Positions 8,316-18,314 of a stretch of 64,000 nt of DNA are shown here, piece by piece (positions within the stretch are counted from its first letter, which is position 1; every line of letters begins with the position of its first letter). This DNA comes from Saprospiraceae bacterium (GTDB lineage Bacteria; Bacteroidota; Bacteroidia; Chitinophagales; Saprospiraceae). Location: contig JADKAE010000009.1 in assembly GCA_016715405.1 (NCBI GenBank), positions 186,001 to 250,000 on the forward strand, in the 5' to 3' direction. The notes below the pieces were generated by a model. That model searched no databases, was not told the DNA's origin, and worked only from the letters and a program-made list of their open reading frames with translations. The translations under genes and the position numbers were made by a program.

Positions 8316-10600
8316 ATGAAATACACCTACTCCTTGTGGCTTTTCCTGGTCTGTGGCCTCTGTGTGCAATCCGCCTGGGCGCAAAGCAACGAAGGCGCCA
8401 CCTTTTGGCTGGGATTTATGACCCACCGCAATCCCGGCCAAAACACCAAGGCGGTAATGATCACTGCCAAAGAAACTACAAGTGGAGTAGTGCGAATGCC
8501 CTTGCAAAACTGGCAGGTTAACTTTACGGTTGCCGCCAACGACGTAACTATCATCACATTACCTATTTCAGCAGAAGCCGTAGCTTCGAAAGTATTGAAA
8601 AACGGGGCGTGCTGGTAGAATCCCAGGGCCCGGTATCGGTGTATATGCACCAATACGCCACCTTTCGCTCCGATGCATCGCTTGTGCTGCCGGTAGAGTC
8701 TATTGGCACGGAGTACTATGCGGCGAGTTACCAGAGCCACCAGCAAAATGAAGAAGTATACCCCTCTGAATTTATTGTGATCGGGACCCAGGATAATACG
8801 ACGGTTACGATTACCGTGAGCGATAATACCGAAGGAGGAAGGTTGCCCGGAGAAACGTTTTCTGTGGTTTTAAATGCAGGGGAGTCTTACCAGGTACAGG
8901 CTGCTTTCGGTACGGATGATCTTACCGGGTCGAAGATTGTGAGTGATAAGCCTTGCAGTGTGTTTTCCGGCAATGTATGGACGGGTGTACCTGCCGATTG
9001 TACCTGGCGCGATAATTTGCTGGAACAAATGTATCCTGTGGCCACCTGGGGCAAACAATTTGTTACCGTGCCTTTTGCTTATGGCAATTACGACATATTC
9101 CGAATAATGGCTGCCGAGGATCAAACTACGGTGCAGGTACAGGGTCAAAATACGGATACCTACCAGCTACAGGCCGGTGAATATGCGGAATACACCAGCT
9201 CGGAGGCCACGCTGGTGAGTGGTGATAAGCCTATCGCTGTCATCCAGTTTAGCATAGGGTCAAATTGCAGCAATCACGGTGTGGGAGACCCTTCGATGGT
9301 CTTTTTAAATAGTATAGAGCAGATCAGAGATACGGTTACATTGTATAACTCTCCTTTTGAAAATATTGTAGAACACTACCTTAACCTGGTAGCCCGTACT
9401 GACGACGTGGGCAACATTACGTTGGATGGACAAACGCTGGCCGCTTTGAGCGTTGTGATGCAGCCCCTTGCCGCTAATCCCGCTTTCTCTTTTGCTTCCA
9501 TTGAGGTAGATCCCGGCGACCATACGCTGATTTCAGTGGGTTGCGGCGTGAATGTGATTGCCTACGGCTATGGCGAAATGGAATCGTATGCGTATAGCGG
9601 CGGCGCCAATTTCCGTCCGCTCGATGCCAATCCCATTCCGATTGGCGGTTGCCTCCACGATACCATTTCTTTTGATGCGGGCCTGCGCCCGCCGCGCTAC
9701 GCCTTTTCGTGGGATCTTGGCGACGGCTTTACTACCACGGAAGCCGCTTTTGACCACCGATACAATGCTCTGGGCAACTACCCGGTACGCCTTATCATAT
9801 GGGATCAATGCCTCAACCTGGTAGATACGTTCACCCAAACCCTGCTAATAACCTTGCGACAAGCGGTGTCAGTCAGCCCTGATATAGAAGCATGTAAAGG
9901 CGAATCCGTGACGATCTCTGCGTCCGATTTAGCAGGCGCTACTTATTTGTGGTCGGGGCCGGGTGGTTTTGTATCTACCCATCAGAACCTAAGTTGGCCT
10001 GCTATTACACCTATACAATCCGGCACTTATACCGCAGTGGGTAAAATCTCAGGGTGCGCTACTTTCCCGGCGTATACAGAGATAGTCGTGCATGAACTTC
10101 CGCAACCCAATCTGGGCCCCGACTCGCTTTTATGCCCCCGATCGGAGGTCAATACGTATACCTTAAATCCTGGTGACTTTGAAGCCTATCGCTGGCAGGA
10201 TCAGTCGCAAGTAGCCGAATACATTGCTGTCGATGAAGGCCTGTATTGGGTGGATGTATGGGACGAAAACGGTTGTAGTGCCGCTGACACCATCCGCATC
10301 CGCGAACGCTGTCCCACTAAGGTATACATCCCCAACGCTTTTAGTCCCAACAGCGACGGCATCAACGATACCTTCGGCGTATTCGGCACGGATATCATTT
10401 CGCTCGAGCTCCTCATCTTCGACCGCTGGGGCGGGCAGGTTTTCGAGACCGCTGATGTCAACGGCCAGTGGGACGGTACCGTCCGCGGAAAACCGGTCAC
10501 CGCCGGCGTGTACGCCTGGATGGCCCGCATTACCGGTTATTTGGCCACCGGCGAGGTGTATGAATCCCTGTTATCGGGGGATGTGACGGTGCTCCGTTGA
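8316..10600 (+). CDS. IgGFc-binding-type adhesin with PKD and CHU_C C-terminus (frameshifted)
   Basis: A secreted protein of about 760 residues. Signal peptide ends near QSAWAQ. The region up to about residue 330 has the pattern of the IgGFc-binding N-terminal family (GATFWLGFM, GPVSVYMHQYATFRSDASLVLP, SEFIVIGTQDNTTVTIT, WGKQFVTVPFAYGNYDIFRIMA). A PKD-like domain follows (FSWDLGDGFTTTEAAFDHRY), then an Ig-like segment. The C-terminal CHU_C type B T9SS signal reads IPNAFSPNSDGINDTF...IFDRWGGQVFE. Pieces are 8316-~8580 and ~8580-10600; the second frame gives SFESIEKRGVLVES across the join, so the break lies near 8580, before the first-frame stop at 8618. Expected at the cell surface, in adhesion or gliding. 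The binding partner is unknown. Confidence 0.87.
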
Positions 10601-10612
10601 TTGATGCTTGGA

Positions 10613-10710
10613 GGTTTAGCGATTGGGTTTAGCGATTGGGTTTAGCTGAATGTTTAGAAAACTAAACCCAATCGCTAAACTGCGTATGCACTAAACCCAA
10701 TCGCTAAACC
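10613..10710. repeat. Inverted 13-mer array (TTTAGCGATTGGG / CCCAATCGCTAAA)
   Basis: Two left-arm copies of TTTAGCGATTGGG and two right-arm copies of CCCAATCGCTAAA flank a loop with GTTTAGAAAACTAAAC. It lies between two convergent genes. The same 13-base unit recurs at 45117-45153. Confidence 0.88.
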
Positions 10711-10713
10711 TAC

Positions 10714-12855
10714 TTATTGTTTCAGATACTTCACCGGTGCATTCGTATTATAGAACAAAAACGACCAGATATCGGCTTGTTCCTCGATAATCTTAGAAAT
10801 CGGCTTGCCGGCGCCGTGGCCTGCCTGGGTTTCGATGCGGATAATCACCGGGTTATCGCCGGCGTGAGATTTCTGCAATTGGGCGGCAAACTTAAACGAG
10901 TGAGCCGGCACCACGCGGTCGTCGTGGTCGGCGGTAGTGATCATCGTAGCGGGATATTTCACGCCTTCCTTGAGTTGGTGGAGGGGTGAATAACTGAGCA
11001 GGTTCTTGAAATGCTCGGGGTCGTCGCTCGAGCCGTATTCGGGGATCCAGCCTTTGCCCACGGTGAATTTGTGGTAGCGCAGCATATCCATCACGCCCAC
11101 GGCGGGTAGTGCAACAGCAAAGAGGTCAGGGCGCTGGGTCATACAGGCGCCGACTAGCAAACCGCCGTTGGAACCGCCGGCGATGGCCAGCTTTTCTTTT
11201 GAAGTATATCCTTCCTTGATCAGGTATTCGCCGGCGGCGATAAAGTCGTCAAACACATTTTGCTTGTTGAGCAGCATCCCGGCCTTGTGCCACTCCTCGC
11301 CGTATTCGCCGCCGCCGCGCAGGTTGGGCATAGCAAAAACGCCGTTATTTTCCAGCAAGACGAGGCGGTTGGCGCTGAAGCCTGGGGTGAGGCTGATATT
11401 AAATCCGCCGTAGGCATAGAGGTAAGTCGGATTTTGCCCGTTGAGCTTCAGGTCTTTGCGGTGCACCACAAACATAGGCACCTTGGTACCGTCTTTGCTG
11501 GTATAAAACACCTGCTTTTCGACATATTCTTTCGGGTCGAATTTGAGCTCGGAGCCGAAAAACTCGGTAGACTGGCCGGTAGCGATGTCGTATTTGAATA
11601 CCGTGGAAGGGTAGATAAACGAAGTAAACACATAGAAGAGTACTTTTTCATCCTCTTCGCCGCTAAAGCCGCTTGCGGTGCCGAGTCCGGGCAATTTGAT
11701 CTCCTTTTTATTGCTGCCGTCGTAGTCGAGTTGAAAAAAGCGGTAGGTAGCGTCTTTCAGGTAATTGGCAAACAGCTTGCCGCCGCCGGTAGAAACGCCT
11801 TCGAGCAGTTCGTCGGCCTGCGGGATGACCTCTTTCCAGTTGCCTTTAGTCGGGTTTGCCGGGTCGACGGCCACGAGGCGGTATTTGGGCGCGTCGATAT
11901 CGGTGTGCACCAGGAATTTGCCGTTAGTATGCTGTATCACACTGCTCTTATTGGCATAACCTTCAAACAATACCTTGATGGGGCCGTCTTTGCTAAGGTC
12001 TTTGTAATACGTAGCGTATCCGTCGGTGCCGGGAGCGGCGTAAATAATCAGGTATTTGCTGTCTTCCGTCACGCTGCCGCTGTGGTAGTAATTGGGATTT
12101 TTCTTGTCTTCGTAGATGAGTTTATCGGCAGATTGCGGGTCGCCCAGCTTGTGATAATACACCGAGTGATTTTGGTTGTTGCCCGACAGTTCCGATCCTT
12201 TGGCGGGTTCGGGATAGCGGCTGTAGAAAAAGCCGTCTTTATGCCAGGAAGCGCCTGAAAACTTGACCCATTTGAGCACGTCGGGCAATTCCTTTTTGGT
12301 CGCAATTTCCATCACGTGTATTTGCGCCCAGTCGGAGCCTGCTTCCTGCCGGGAATAGGCCATATATTTATAATCTTCCGAATAACCGATCATGCTGATA
12401 GACACCGTGCCGTCTTTCGACAGCTTATTGGGGTCGATAAACACCTCGGGTTGGCCATCCAATCCTTTTTGGTAATAATAAACCGACTGGTTTTGCAGGC
12501 CGTCGTTTTTTGTAAAGAAATAATATTCGCCTACCCTAAAAGGTGCTGATTGGCGGGGGTAGTTGAATAATTCGGTGAGGCGGTCTTTGATCTGATTGCG
12601 GTAGGGGATTTTTTCGAGATAATCGAACGTAACTGCATTTTGGGCCTTAACCCATTCGCCGACATCGGTAGCGGTATCGATTTCGAGCCAGCGGTAGGGG
12701 TCGGCAATTTCGGTTCCGTGATAGTTGTCGGTCTGTTCTACGCGTTTTGTGTCTGGGTACTTCAGTGACATCTTGTTATCATTTTCGGGACTGCCCGGTT
12801 TACAGGCTGCAAAAAACGTTACTGTCAGGGTGATTAACAAATAATTGCGAAGCAT
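10714..12855 (-). CDS. Prolyl oligopeptidase (S9A), lipoprotein
   Basis: A 713-residue full-length prolyl oligopeptidase, cleaving after proline in short peptides. The N-terminus is a lipoprotein signal with the lipidated Cys at 18 (FFAAC), so it is tethered in the envelope. An N-terminal beta-propeller (about 75-430) gates the alpha/beta-hydrolase domain. The triad is clear: Ser562 in AGGSNGGLLVG, Asp645 in DHDDRVVPAHS, His680 in QAGHGAGKP. The frame is intact. A TAATTTTG box lies just upstream on its strand. The preceding genes on this strand encode DUF3857 proteins 45 bases away, so it may also be read with them. Confidence 0.96.
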   Translation of the reverse strand: MLRNYLLITLTVTFFAACKPGSPENDNKMSLKYPDTKRVEQTDNYHGTEIADPYRWLEIDTATDVGEWVKAQNAVTFDYLEKIPYRNQIKDRLTELFNYPRQSAPFRVGEYYFFTKNDGLQNQSVYYYQKGLDGQPEVFIDPNKLSKDGTVSISMIGYSEDYKYMAYSRQEAGSDWAQIHVMEIATKKELPDVLKWVKFSGASWHKDGFFYSRYPEPAKGSELSGNNQNHSVYYHKLGDPQSADKLIYEDKKNPNYYHSGSVTEDSKYLIIYAAPGTDGYATYYKDLSKDGPIKVLFEGYANKSSVIQHTNGKFLVHTDIDAPKYRLVAVDPANPTKGNWKEVIPQADELLEGVSTGGGKLFANYLKDATYRFFQLDYDGSNKKEIKLPGLGTASGFSGEEDEKVLFYVFTSFIYPSTVFKYDIATGQSTEFFGSELKFDPKEYVEKQVFYTSKDGTKVPMFVVHRKDLKLNGQNPTYLYAYGGFNISLTPGFSANRLVLLENNGVFAMPNLRGGGEYGEEWHKAGMLLNKQNVFDDFIAAGEYLIKEGYTSKEKLAIAGGSNGGLLVGACMTQRPDLFAVALPAVGVMDMLRYHKFTVGKGWIPEYGSSDDPEHFKNLLSYSPLHQLKEGVKYPATMITTADHDDRVVPAHSFKFAAQLQKSHAGDNPVIIRIETQAGHGAGKPISKIIEEQADIWSFLFYNTNAPVKYLKQ

Positions 12856-12878
12856 AGAAATGGTGTTTTAGTCAGGTA

Positions 12879-12886
12879 CAAAATTA
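12879..12886 (-). promoter_or_regulatory. Possible TAnnTTTG box for prolyl oligopeptidase
   Basis: CAAAATTA on the plus strand is TAATTTTG on the minus strand, 23 bases before the start codon. No TTTG is evident at the expected upstream distance. Confidence 0.4.
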
Positions 12887-12900
12887 AAAAAGAAAACTGT

Positions 12901-14809
12901 TCATTCCTTTTTTACTAACACCATTTGGGAGGCATCGAGTTTTGACATATCGATGAGTTGCTTTCGTATTCCCTCATAAGCGTCTGCGGGTTGTCTGATT
13001 TCTTTTTTAGTTACCTGCCGGATCACCTTCACCCATTGGTCGCCTTTTTCCACCTGTAGCTTATATTCGCCGAAATCGGATTGAATAGCCTTCTCATTGG
13101 GCAGACTTTCCAGGATATACCCCTGTGGAATGTGAATCGTAAAAGTATCGAGGAGGTTATATTCATCGGACAATACCAGCTCGTGAACCCGGCTGGTATC
13201 GGCGGGCAGGCTGTAGGTAAAGGGCAAGGCTTTGGTAAGGGGTACAAACAGGCGTTTGCCGGCTTTGGTGGCGTATTTGGCGGCATCGACGCGGTAATCC
13301 ACTGCTGCCTGGGCCGAAGTGGCGGCGGCTTTCACCGCGAGTTGATGGACCTTGGTAACGGTGAAATCCAGGTTTTCCGTAAACTTCTTTTCGAGGTCAG
13401 GTAAAATAGCGGCAGCGCGGTAGTATTCGTGCAGTGCGCCGGTAAACAATGCCGATCGCTTCACCGTAGCGTTGCCAGTCTCATCAATGGAGATATCAAA
13501 AGCGCTGGTTCTGATGTTTTGTTTGATAGAAAGCTTCGGCGTTCGCATCAACTCCCCGCCTTTATCGGTAAGCAGAAGCACCTGCCTGTCGGCGGTAAAA
13601 GTACCGAGATAATTAGCCGGAAAATCGCGGCTGGTGCATTCCGAGCCAGTAGTCGACTTCCGGGATGTAGAGGATTACGTGGTTGAATTGGGGCAGGGGC
13701 AAGTCTTCTGATAATTCGGGGGCGCCTTCCTCGCCGGCATAAACCAGTGCCTGGTGGGCTGTAATTCCCGCCGATTTGAGCATCGCCTTCATAAAATTGG
13801 TGAGCGCCTTGCAGTCGCCGTATTTTTTTTCTTCGACAAATTGCGCGTCGAAGGTTTGCCAACCCCCCACGCCCACCTGGATACTGACATAGCGGGTTTG
13901 CTCCTGGAGATAGCGATAAAGGACTTTGATTTTATCCTGGGGCGTAGTTAGCGAGGCAGTTAAATCGGCTACTTGCTTTTGCATTTGCGGCGATAGCTGG
14001 TCGCGGTCTTTATTGAGATCATAAAAAAAGCGGCCGACCTCCAGCCAATTGGAGAAATTGCCGCTGGATTTGTCCAATAAAACCTGCTCGGGGGCTATTT
14101 CTATTTCGATATAAGAATCATCGAAAAACGGGGTGAACACTTCATTGGGGAACGGCGGGCAGGAGGGCAGCTTTCCAGGTCCAGACTTGTATGTCGCCTT
14201 TGCTTGTCTTCTCAGGTTCAAAAGAACCTTGGGGCATCTTCCATTTAAAGCGATAATCTTTGGGAAAGCCAGGGTAAAAGTAGCGGATTCGACTGATTCT
14301 GCCAGGTGCTGTATGGTAAAAGAAGGGGCAAGGAAAAAAGCTTCCATGCTGTATTCAAGCGTATACTCAACTGTGAAAGGGTAGGAGGGATACTCCATAA
14401 TCAGCCCCTTGAGTTTTACGTCGACAAATTCCTGGCGATCGCTCAGGCTCTGTTCCTGAATATCGCTTTTTGAGGATGTGCGCACCAATAAGCCGGATGC
14501 GCTATACAGACGGCCCTGCATCGTTTTTATTTTAATAAATTTATTCTCAGGTTGAATCAGGGTAGCGTGATTTTTGCCTGACTCATTGAGTACCGTGACT
14601 GCAATGGTTTTCGAAAAAACGGCTTTGCCGGGTCCTTCAAGGGTATAGCGGGTGTCTGCAAACCTCACCACGGCATTGGCGGCAGGCAGGCAGGCTAATG
14701 GTATCGCCGAAACGGCGTAGTTGCGCTGTGCATGGAGTGGCGTTATTCCGGCTACCAGGTAAATAATACAAAATAGCCGTTGGAAAAAAATGCATTTGGA
14801 GGGTATCAT
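12901..14809 (-). CDS. DUF3857 / transglutaminase-like protein A, putatively active (frameshifted)
   Basis: A secreted protein of about 636 residues. Signal peptide FCIIYLVAGITPLHAQ. DUF3857 beta-domain (about 45-260), then a transglutaminase-like papain fold. The catalytic Cys333 is in KYGDCKAL and His377 is in QFNHVILY, followed by a C-terminal beta domain (DUF2569/3858-like). The pieces are 14809-~13640 and ~13640-12901. The break lies in the WLECTSRDFPANYLGTF segment and is explained by one extra G. The substrate of this family is unknown; cysteine-peptidase or transglutaminase chemistry is inferred from the fold. Its start overlaps the stop of protein B by four bases, so the two are translationally coupled. 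Confidence 0.86.
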
Positions 14810-16762
14810 TGGGCTTTTTTTAAAACGATGGGAGATTGAGTTTTTTCGGCTACCAGATCAAAAAAATGGCGTAGGGTAGGATACGCGGGAGGGGAAAATT
14901 CAAGTTGGCTGACAACCGTTTTCATCACCAACTGTATCTTGTTTGAATTGTTGATTTTAGAACAGGAATACATCATACTGCCGCCGTTATCGGGCAATAA
15001 CAACCGGATACTGCGGGCGCTTCTTCTAATACATAGTTTTCGGGCAAGGTGAAAGCAATAACGTAATTCGTGCGGACCGGCCAGGAAAACTCACAGGGAA
15101 GTCGCGTTTGATAGATTTAAACGGATTTTCAGTGATGGGATAGTAAAAAATGGGATTTATATACACCAGATCGTTGACTACCGGGAATTCTTCGAGAATA
15201 TTGCATTTGAATCTGATTTCGAGTGGTTGGTTGAAATTATCGGTATTTTTCAGGCTTATGGAATCAAAAGTTATCTCAGCGAAACTATCCTCAAAATACT
15301 CTTTTAAAATGTTGGCGGGATTTGTTCCATGTAGTTTATGTCGCCACTGCGTGGCAAGGTGGCCGGTTAGCTTCAATACGAAAGTACCGTTCAGCGAACC
15401 GTCTTCGGCGAGGTTGAAATCGCCGAACCAAGTCTCAGCGTGTTCGCCAGGGAAATAATCTACCCATTGCGGTTGCTCACTGTCTACTACCCAGGCCATA
15501 CCGTGTTGATGGGCTGTGCTGACTTCGTTGATATTGTGAAAGGGATCTGTAGCGTCGATGAATATTCCGGACTCGCCCTGCCTTACATAGGCTAGTACCG
15601 AATTAAATTGCTCGATAAAGGGATACTGGGGATACATTTCGCCATTTTCGCGAGTACTCACCAGGGCGGGCCGGGCGTCGAGGCCGGCCTTTCGTAATAA
15701 GGCAACGACGGCAAGGTTGAGCGCGGCGCTGTTGCCCGTTTTCTTCATATACCTTATCTAGGTCATCGTCTGATAACAAACCATACGTTTCGCTCCACTT
15801 GATCTGGGAACTGACAAAACGGAGCGCTTTTTCGGGAAGCTCTTCTGCGGGCGCTTTAGCGTGGCCTGCGGCGGTAAAGGCATCCCATAGTTTATCAGAC
15901 CTGCCTTTTTTTAAGTATTGATAGCCAAAGAACTCGATTGCCTCCAGCTTTTTTGCGGTGTTGTGCCAGGTATTCATAACATACTCAATGGGCTCATATG
16001 GCAGGGCAACGGTATTGAGTTGGAACCGATATGCGCGCGGTGATCGTCGAGGGTAGTCATAAAAGGCTCGTCTTTGAGCGCCGGCAGGTGAGAAATGCCG
16101 TAGTGGAGGCGGGCATATTGACTGGCTACGTTATCACCGCCGTCTATTTCAGTGGTTCGGATGTCAAATTCTTTTGGCGACCGCAATAAATAGGTATAAT
16201 TAAAAATTTGTGGGAATGTAACGCGCAATTCACTCCACCTGACGGGAAGATCGTGCTGAAAATACCAGTCGTAAAGCGAAAAATAATCATCAGAAGTAAG
16301 CATGTACTTATATTCGATAATACACCCCTTTTGCAGGTCGGGGATAAATATTTTTTTTGCCGACCAGCGCTTAGTGAGTTGCTCGGTAAAAATATTATCC
16401 GATTTTACTTTCAGCTTTTCGCCGTTAGGCTTGATGACCTGTACATCGAGGTCTGAAAATTTTACAGACCTTCTGTCCGACAGGTAGTAGATAACAATGT
16501 TGCCTTCTTCGAGCGCCGTTTCATCGAAAATTTTGATCCTGCGGTGGGTTTTTAAAGTAACGACGGGTTTTCCGTCACTAATGTAAGCATCGATCTGGCC
16601 ATGGTCTTGAAGGATGAGGGCTTTGGCCGCACTATCTTGTGGGTAAAGGGTCATTCGAAGGTCCTCTTCTGCAATCTTACCCCATTTTTCGTATTCGTAT
16701 TGGCCAAAAAGAGCTGTACTGCTGATGAGGAGGGTGGCCACCCATAGGTGATTTCGCATCAT
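14806..16762 (-). CDS. DUF3857 / transglutaminase-like protein B, catalytic residues lost (frameshifted)
   Basis: Paralogue of the following gene, about 650 residues, first in the operon. Signal peptide (HLWVATLLISSTALFGQ), DUF3857 domain (about 30-250; LKTHRRIKIFDE, IIEYKYMLTSDDYF), then a transglutaminase-like domain. The position of the catalytic Cys reads TGNSAALNL, and the catalytic His position reads QFNSVLAY; only the late Asp (IDATDP) remains. The domain is therefore probably not an active Cys enzyme. Pieces are 16762-~15990, ~15977-15760, ~15748-15030 and ~15003-14806; each joins co-linearly. Such inactive relatives are common in Bacteroidota, and a binding or scaffold role is an inference. 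Confidence 0.82.
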
Positions 16763-16815
16763 GTTAGTTTTATTAGGTTATACAATATATTGTGTGTGCA
16801 ATTTATTGTTATTTT

Positions 16816-16845
16816 TTTGTTGTGTCAAGCCATTCTGTATATTTG
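16816..16845 (+). promoter_or_regulatory. Bacteroidota-type promoter for the SGNH-SGNH-MBOAT operon
   Basis: TTTG at 16816-16819, an 18-base spacer and TATATTTG at 16838-16845. The ATG at 16872 lies 26 bases beyond, which supports that start over the in-frame codon at 16761, which is upstream of the promoter. Confidence 0.72.
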
Positions 16846-16871
16846 ACGCCTCGAATTGGACACTCTCATAT

Positions 16872-18308
16872 ATGAAGCTTAATCAATTTTCAAAAACACT
16901 ATTGATCCTGCTGGCCACAGCTTCTATACTATTGGTGTACCCATTCATCCACGAAAAAGTTCCTTTTCTCAAACAACACTTCCGCACCTACGATTTCTGG
17001 GGCAAGTTTTATAATTCATACCCTAAAGAAAAAATTGTTACCCCCTCGGAGGATACTTTAGCGGTTGAAAAGCCCGATGAAACGCGGGGTTACGACGGAT
17101 TATCCACGCTGACGAATTTTTACAGGGCTTTAAAGACGAAAGACGGCCAGATCCGCATCGCGTATTACGGCGATTCTTCTATCGAAGGCGACCTCATCAG
17201 CCAGACGCTGCGCGATTCCCTGCAACGGCGATTTGGCGGCAAAGGCGTCGGTTTTGTGCCCATCACTACGCACGTCAGCGGCTTCAGGCGCTCGGTGCGG
17301 CACCGGTTTTCGCCCAACTGGTATACCTGCAAGGTGACAACCAATAACCACCGCAAGCTGCCGCGCGGCATCTCCGGAGAATATTATACGGTATGGCATT
17401 ATACCCCCAAACCGGATACGCTTAGCGCTGATTCAACCCAGGTGGATACTATGCCTCCGCCGGCGGTTTATACCGGAGGACACTGGGTATCTTACGGTAC
17501 CACCCGGCTCAACCCCGGTACCAGTACTTTTAGCAACGCCCGCTTGTTCTACGGCACGATAAAAACCGATAGCCAGACGGTTTTCAAGCCGGCCAACCTG
17601 ACGGTTACTATAGGCAAAGAGGAACAAACGATTTCCCTCGACGGGCGCGATGCCGTAAACGAGGTGTGGCTTACCCAAAGCGCCGCCAGCCGCATCCGGC
17701 TCGATTTTAGCGCCTCTTCGGCCTTGCCCGTCTTTGGAGCGAGCCTCGAAAGCCCGCAGGGGGTTATTGTCGATAATTTTTCGGCGCGCGGCAACTCGGG
17801 CGCTTTGCTCACCAATATCACCCCCGTGGTATTGGAGCAATTTCAATCCAAACTCGACTACGAACTTGTAATCCTTCAATTTGGGTTAAATGTGCTCAAT
17901 GCCGAAATGGAGGACTACAGCTGGTACGAAAAGGAGATGACGCGACTCATTCGTTATTACCAGGCTCACCTGCCCGGCGCCGATATTCTGGTGGTCGGGG
18001 TATCCGACAAGGCCACCCGCATCGACGGCAAGATGATGACCGACCCCAGCGTGCCCCGCATTACCCGCGCGCAACGCCAGGCGGCGCAAAATGCCGGTGT
18101 GGCGTTTTTTAGCCTGTACGAAGCGATGGGCGGCGAAGGCGCCATGATCAAATGGGTAGAAGAAGAAACGCCCCGCCTGGCCAACCTGGATTATGCCCAC
18201 TTTAATTTTGAAGGGGCCGATAAAGCCGCGCAAATGCTGCTGGATTTTCTGATGGACGGCTACGGGCAGTATTTGAAAAAAGATACTTTAGGCCAGCTTA
18301 TTCAATAA
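16872..18308 (+). CDS. Membrane-anchored SGNH/GDSL-type hydrolase (acyl-transfer partner)
   Basis: About 478 residues from the ATG at 16872. One N-terminal membrane segment (residues 8-25, LLILLATASILLVYPF), then an extracytoplasmic SGNH domain. Block I is IAYYGDSSIEG with Asp101 and Ser102; an inserted beta-rich segment follows; VILQFGLNVLN is the Gly/Asn block; the C-terminal catalytic pair is Asp440 and His443 in LDYAHFN. In operons with an MBOAT acyltransferase, such proteins usually transfer or remove acetyl groups on surface polysaccharides, comparable to AlgJ/AlgX or DltD. The next gene starts six bases after the stop, so the genes form one operon. Confidence 0.85.
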   Translation: MKLNQFSKTLLILLATASILLVYPFIHEKVPFLKQHFRTYDFWGKFYNSYPKEKIVTPSEDTLAVEKPDETRGYDGLSTLTNFYRALKTKDGQIRIAYYGDSSIEGDLISQTLRDSLQRRFGGKGVGFVPITTHVSGFRRSVRHRFSPNWYTCKVTTNNHRKLPRGISGEYYTVWHYTPKPDTLSADSTQVDTMPPPAVYTGGHWVSYGTTRLNPGTSTFSNARLFYGTIKTDSQTVFKPANLTVTIGKEEQTISLDGRDAVNEVWLTQSAASRIRLDFSASSALPVFGASLESPQGVIVDNFSARGNSGALLTNITPVVLEQFQSKLDYELVILQFGLNVLNAEMEDYSWYEKEMTRLIRYYQAHLPGADILVVGVSDKATRIDGKMMTDPSVPRITRAQRQAAQNAGVAFFSLYEAMGGEGAMIKWVEEETPRLANLDYAHFNFEGADKAAQMLLDFLMDGYGQYLKKDTLGQLIQ

Positions 18309-18314
18309 TAAATT

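Noticed and set aside
11260..12258. A 332-codon open frame antisense to prolyl oligopeptidase
   Set aside because: Shadow frame caused by codon bias; the opposite strand has an intact catalytic triad.
16761..16871. An earlier start for the first SGNH protein
   Set aside because: It would start upstream of the promoter boxes and add an untypical Cys-rich stretch; the ATG at 16872 gives a normal signal anchor.
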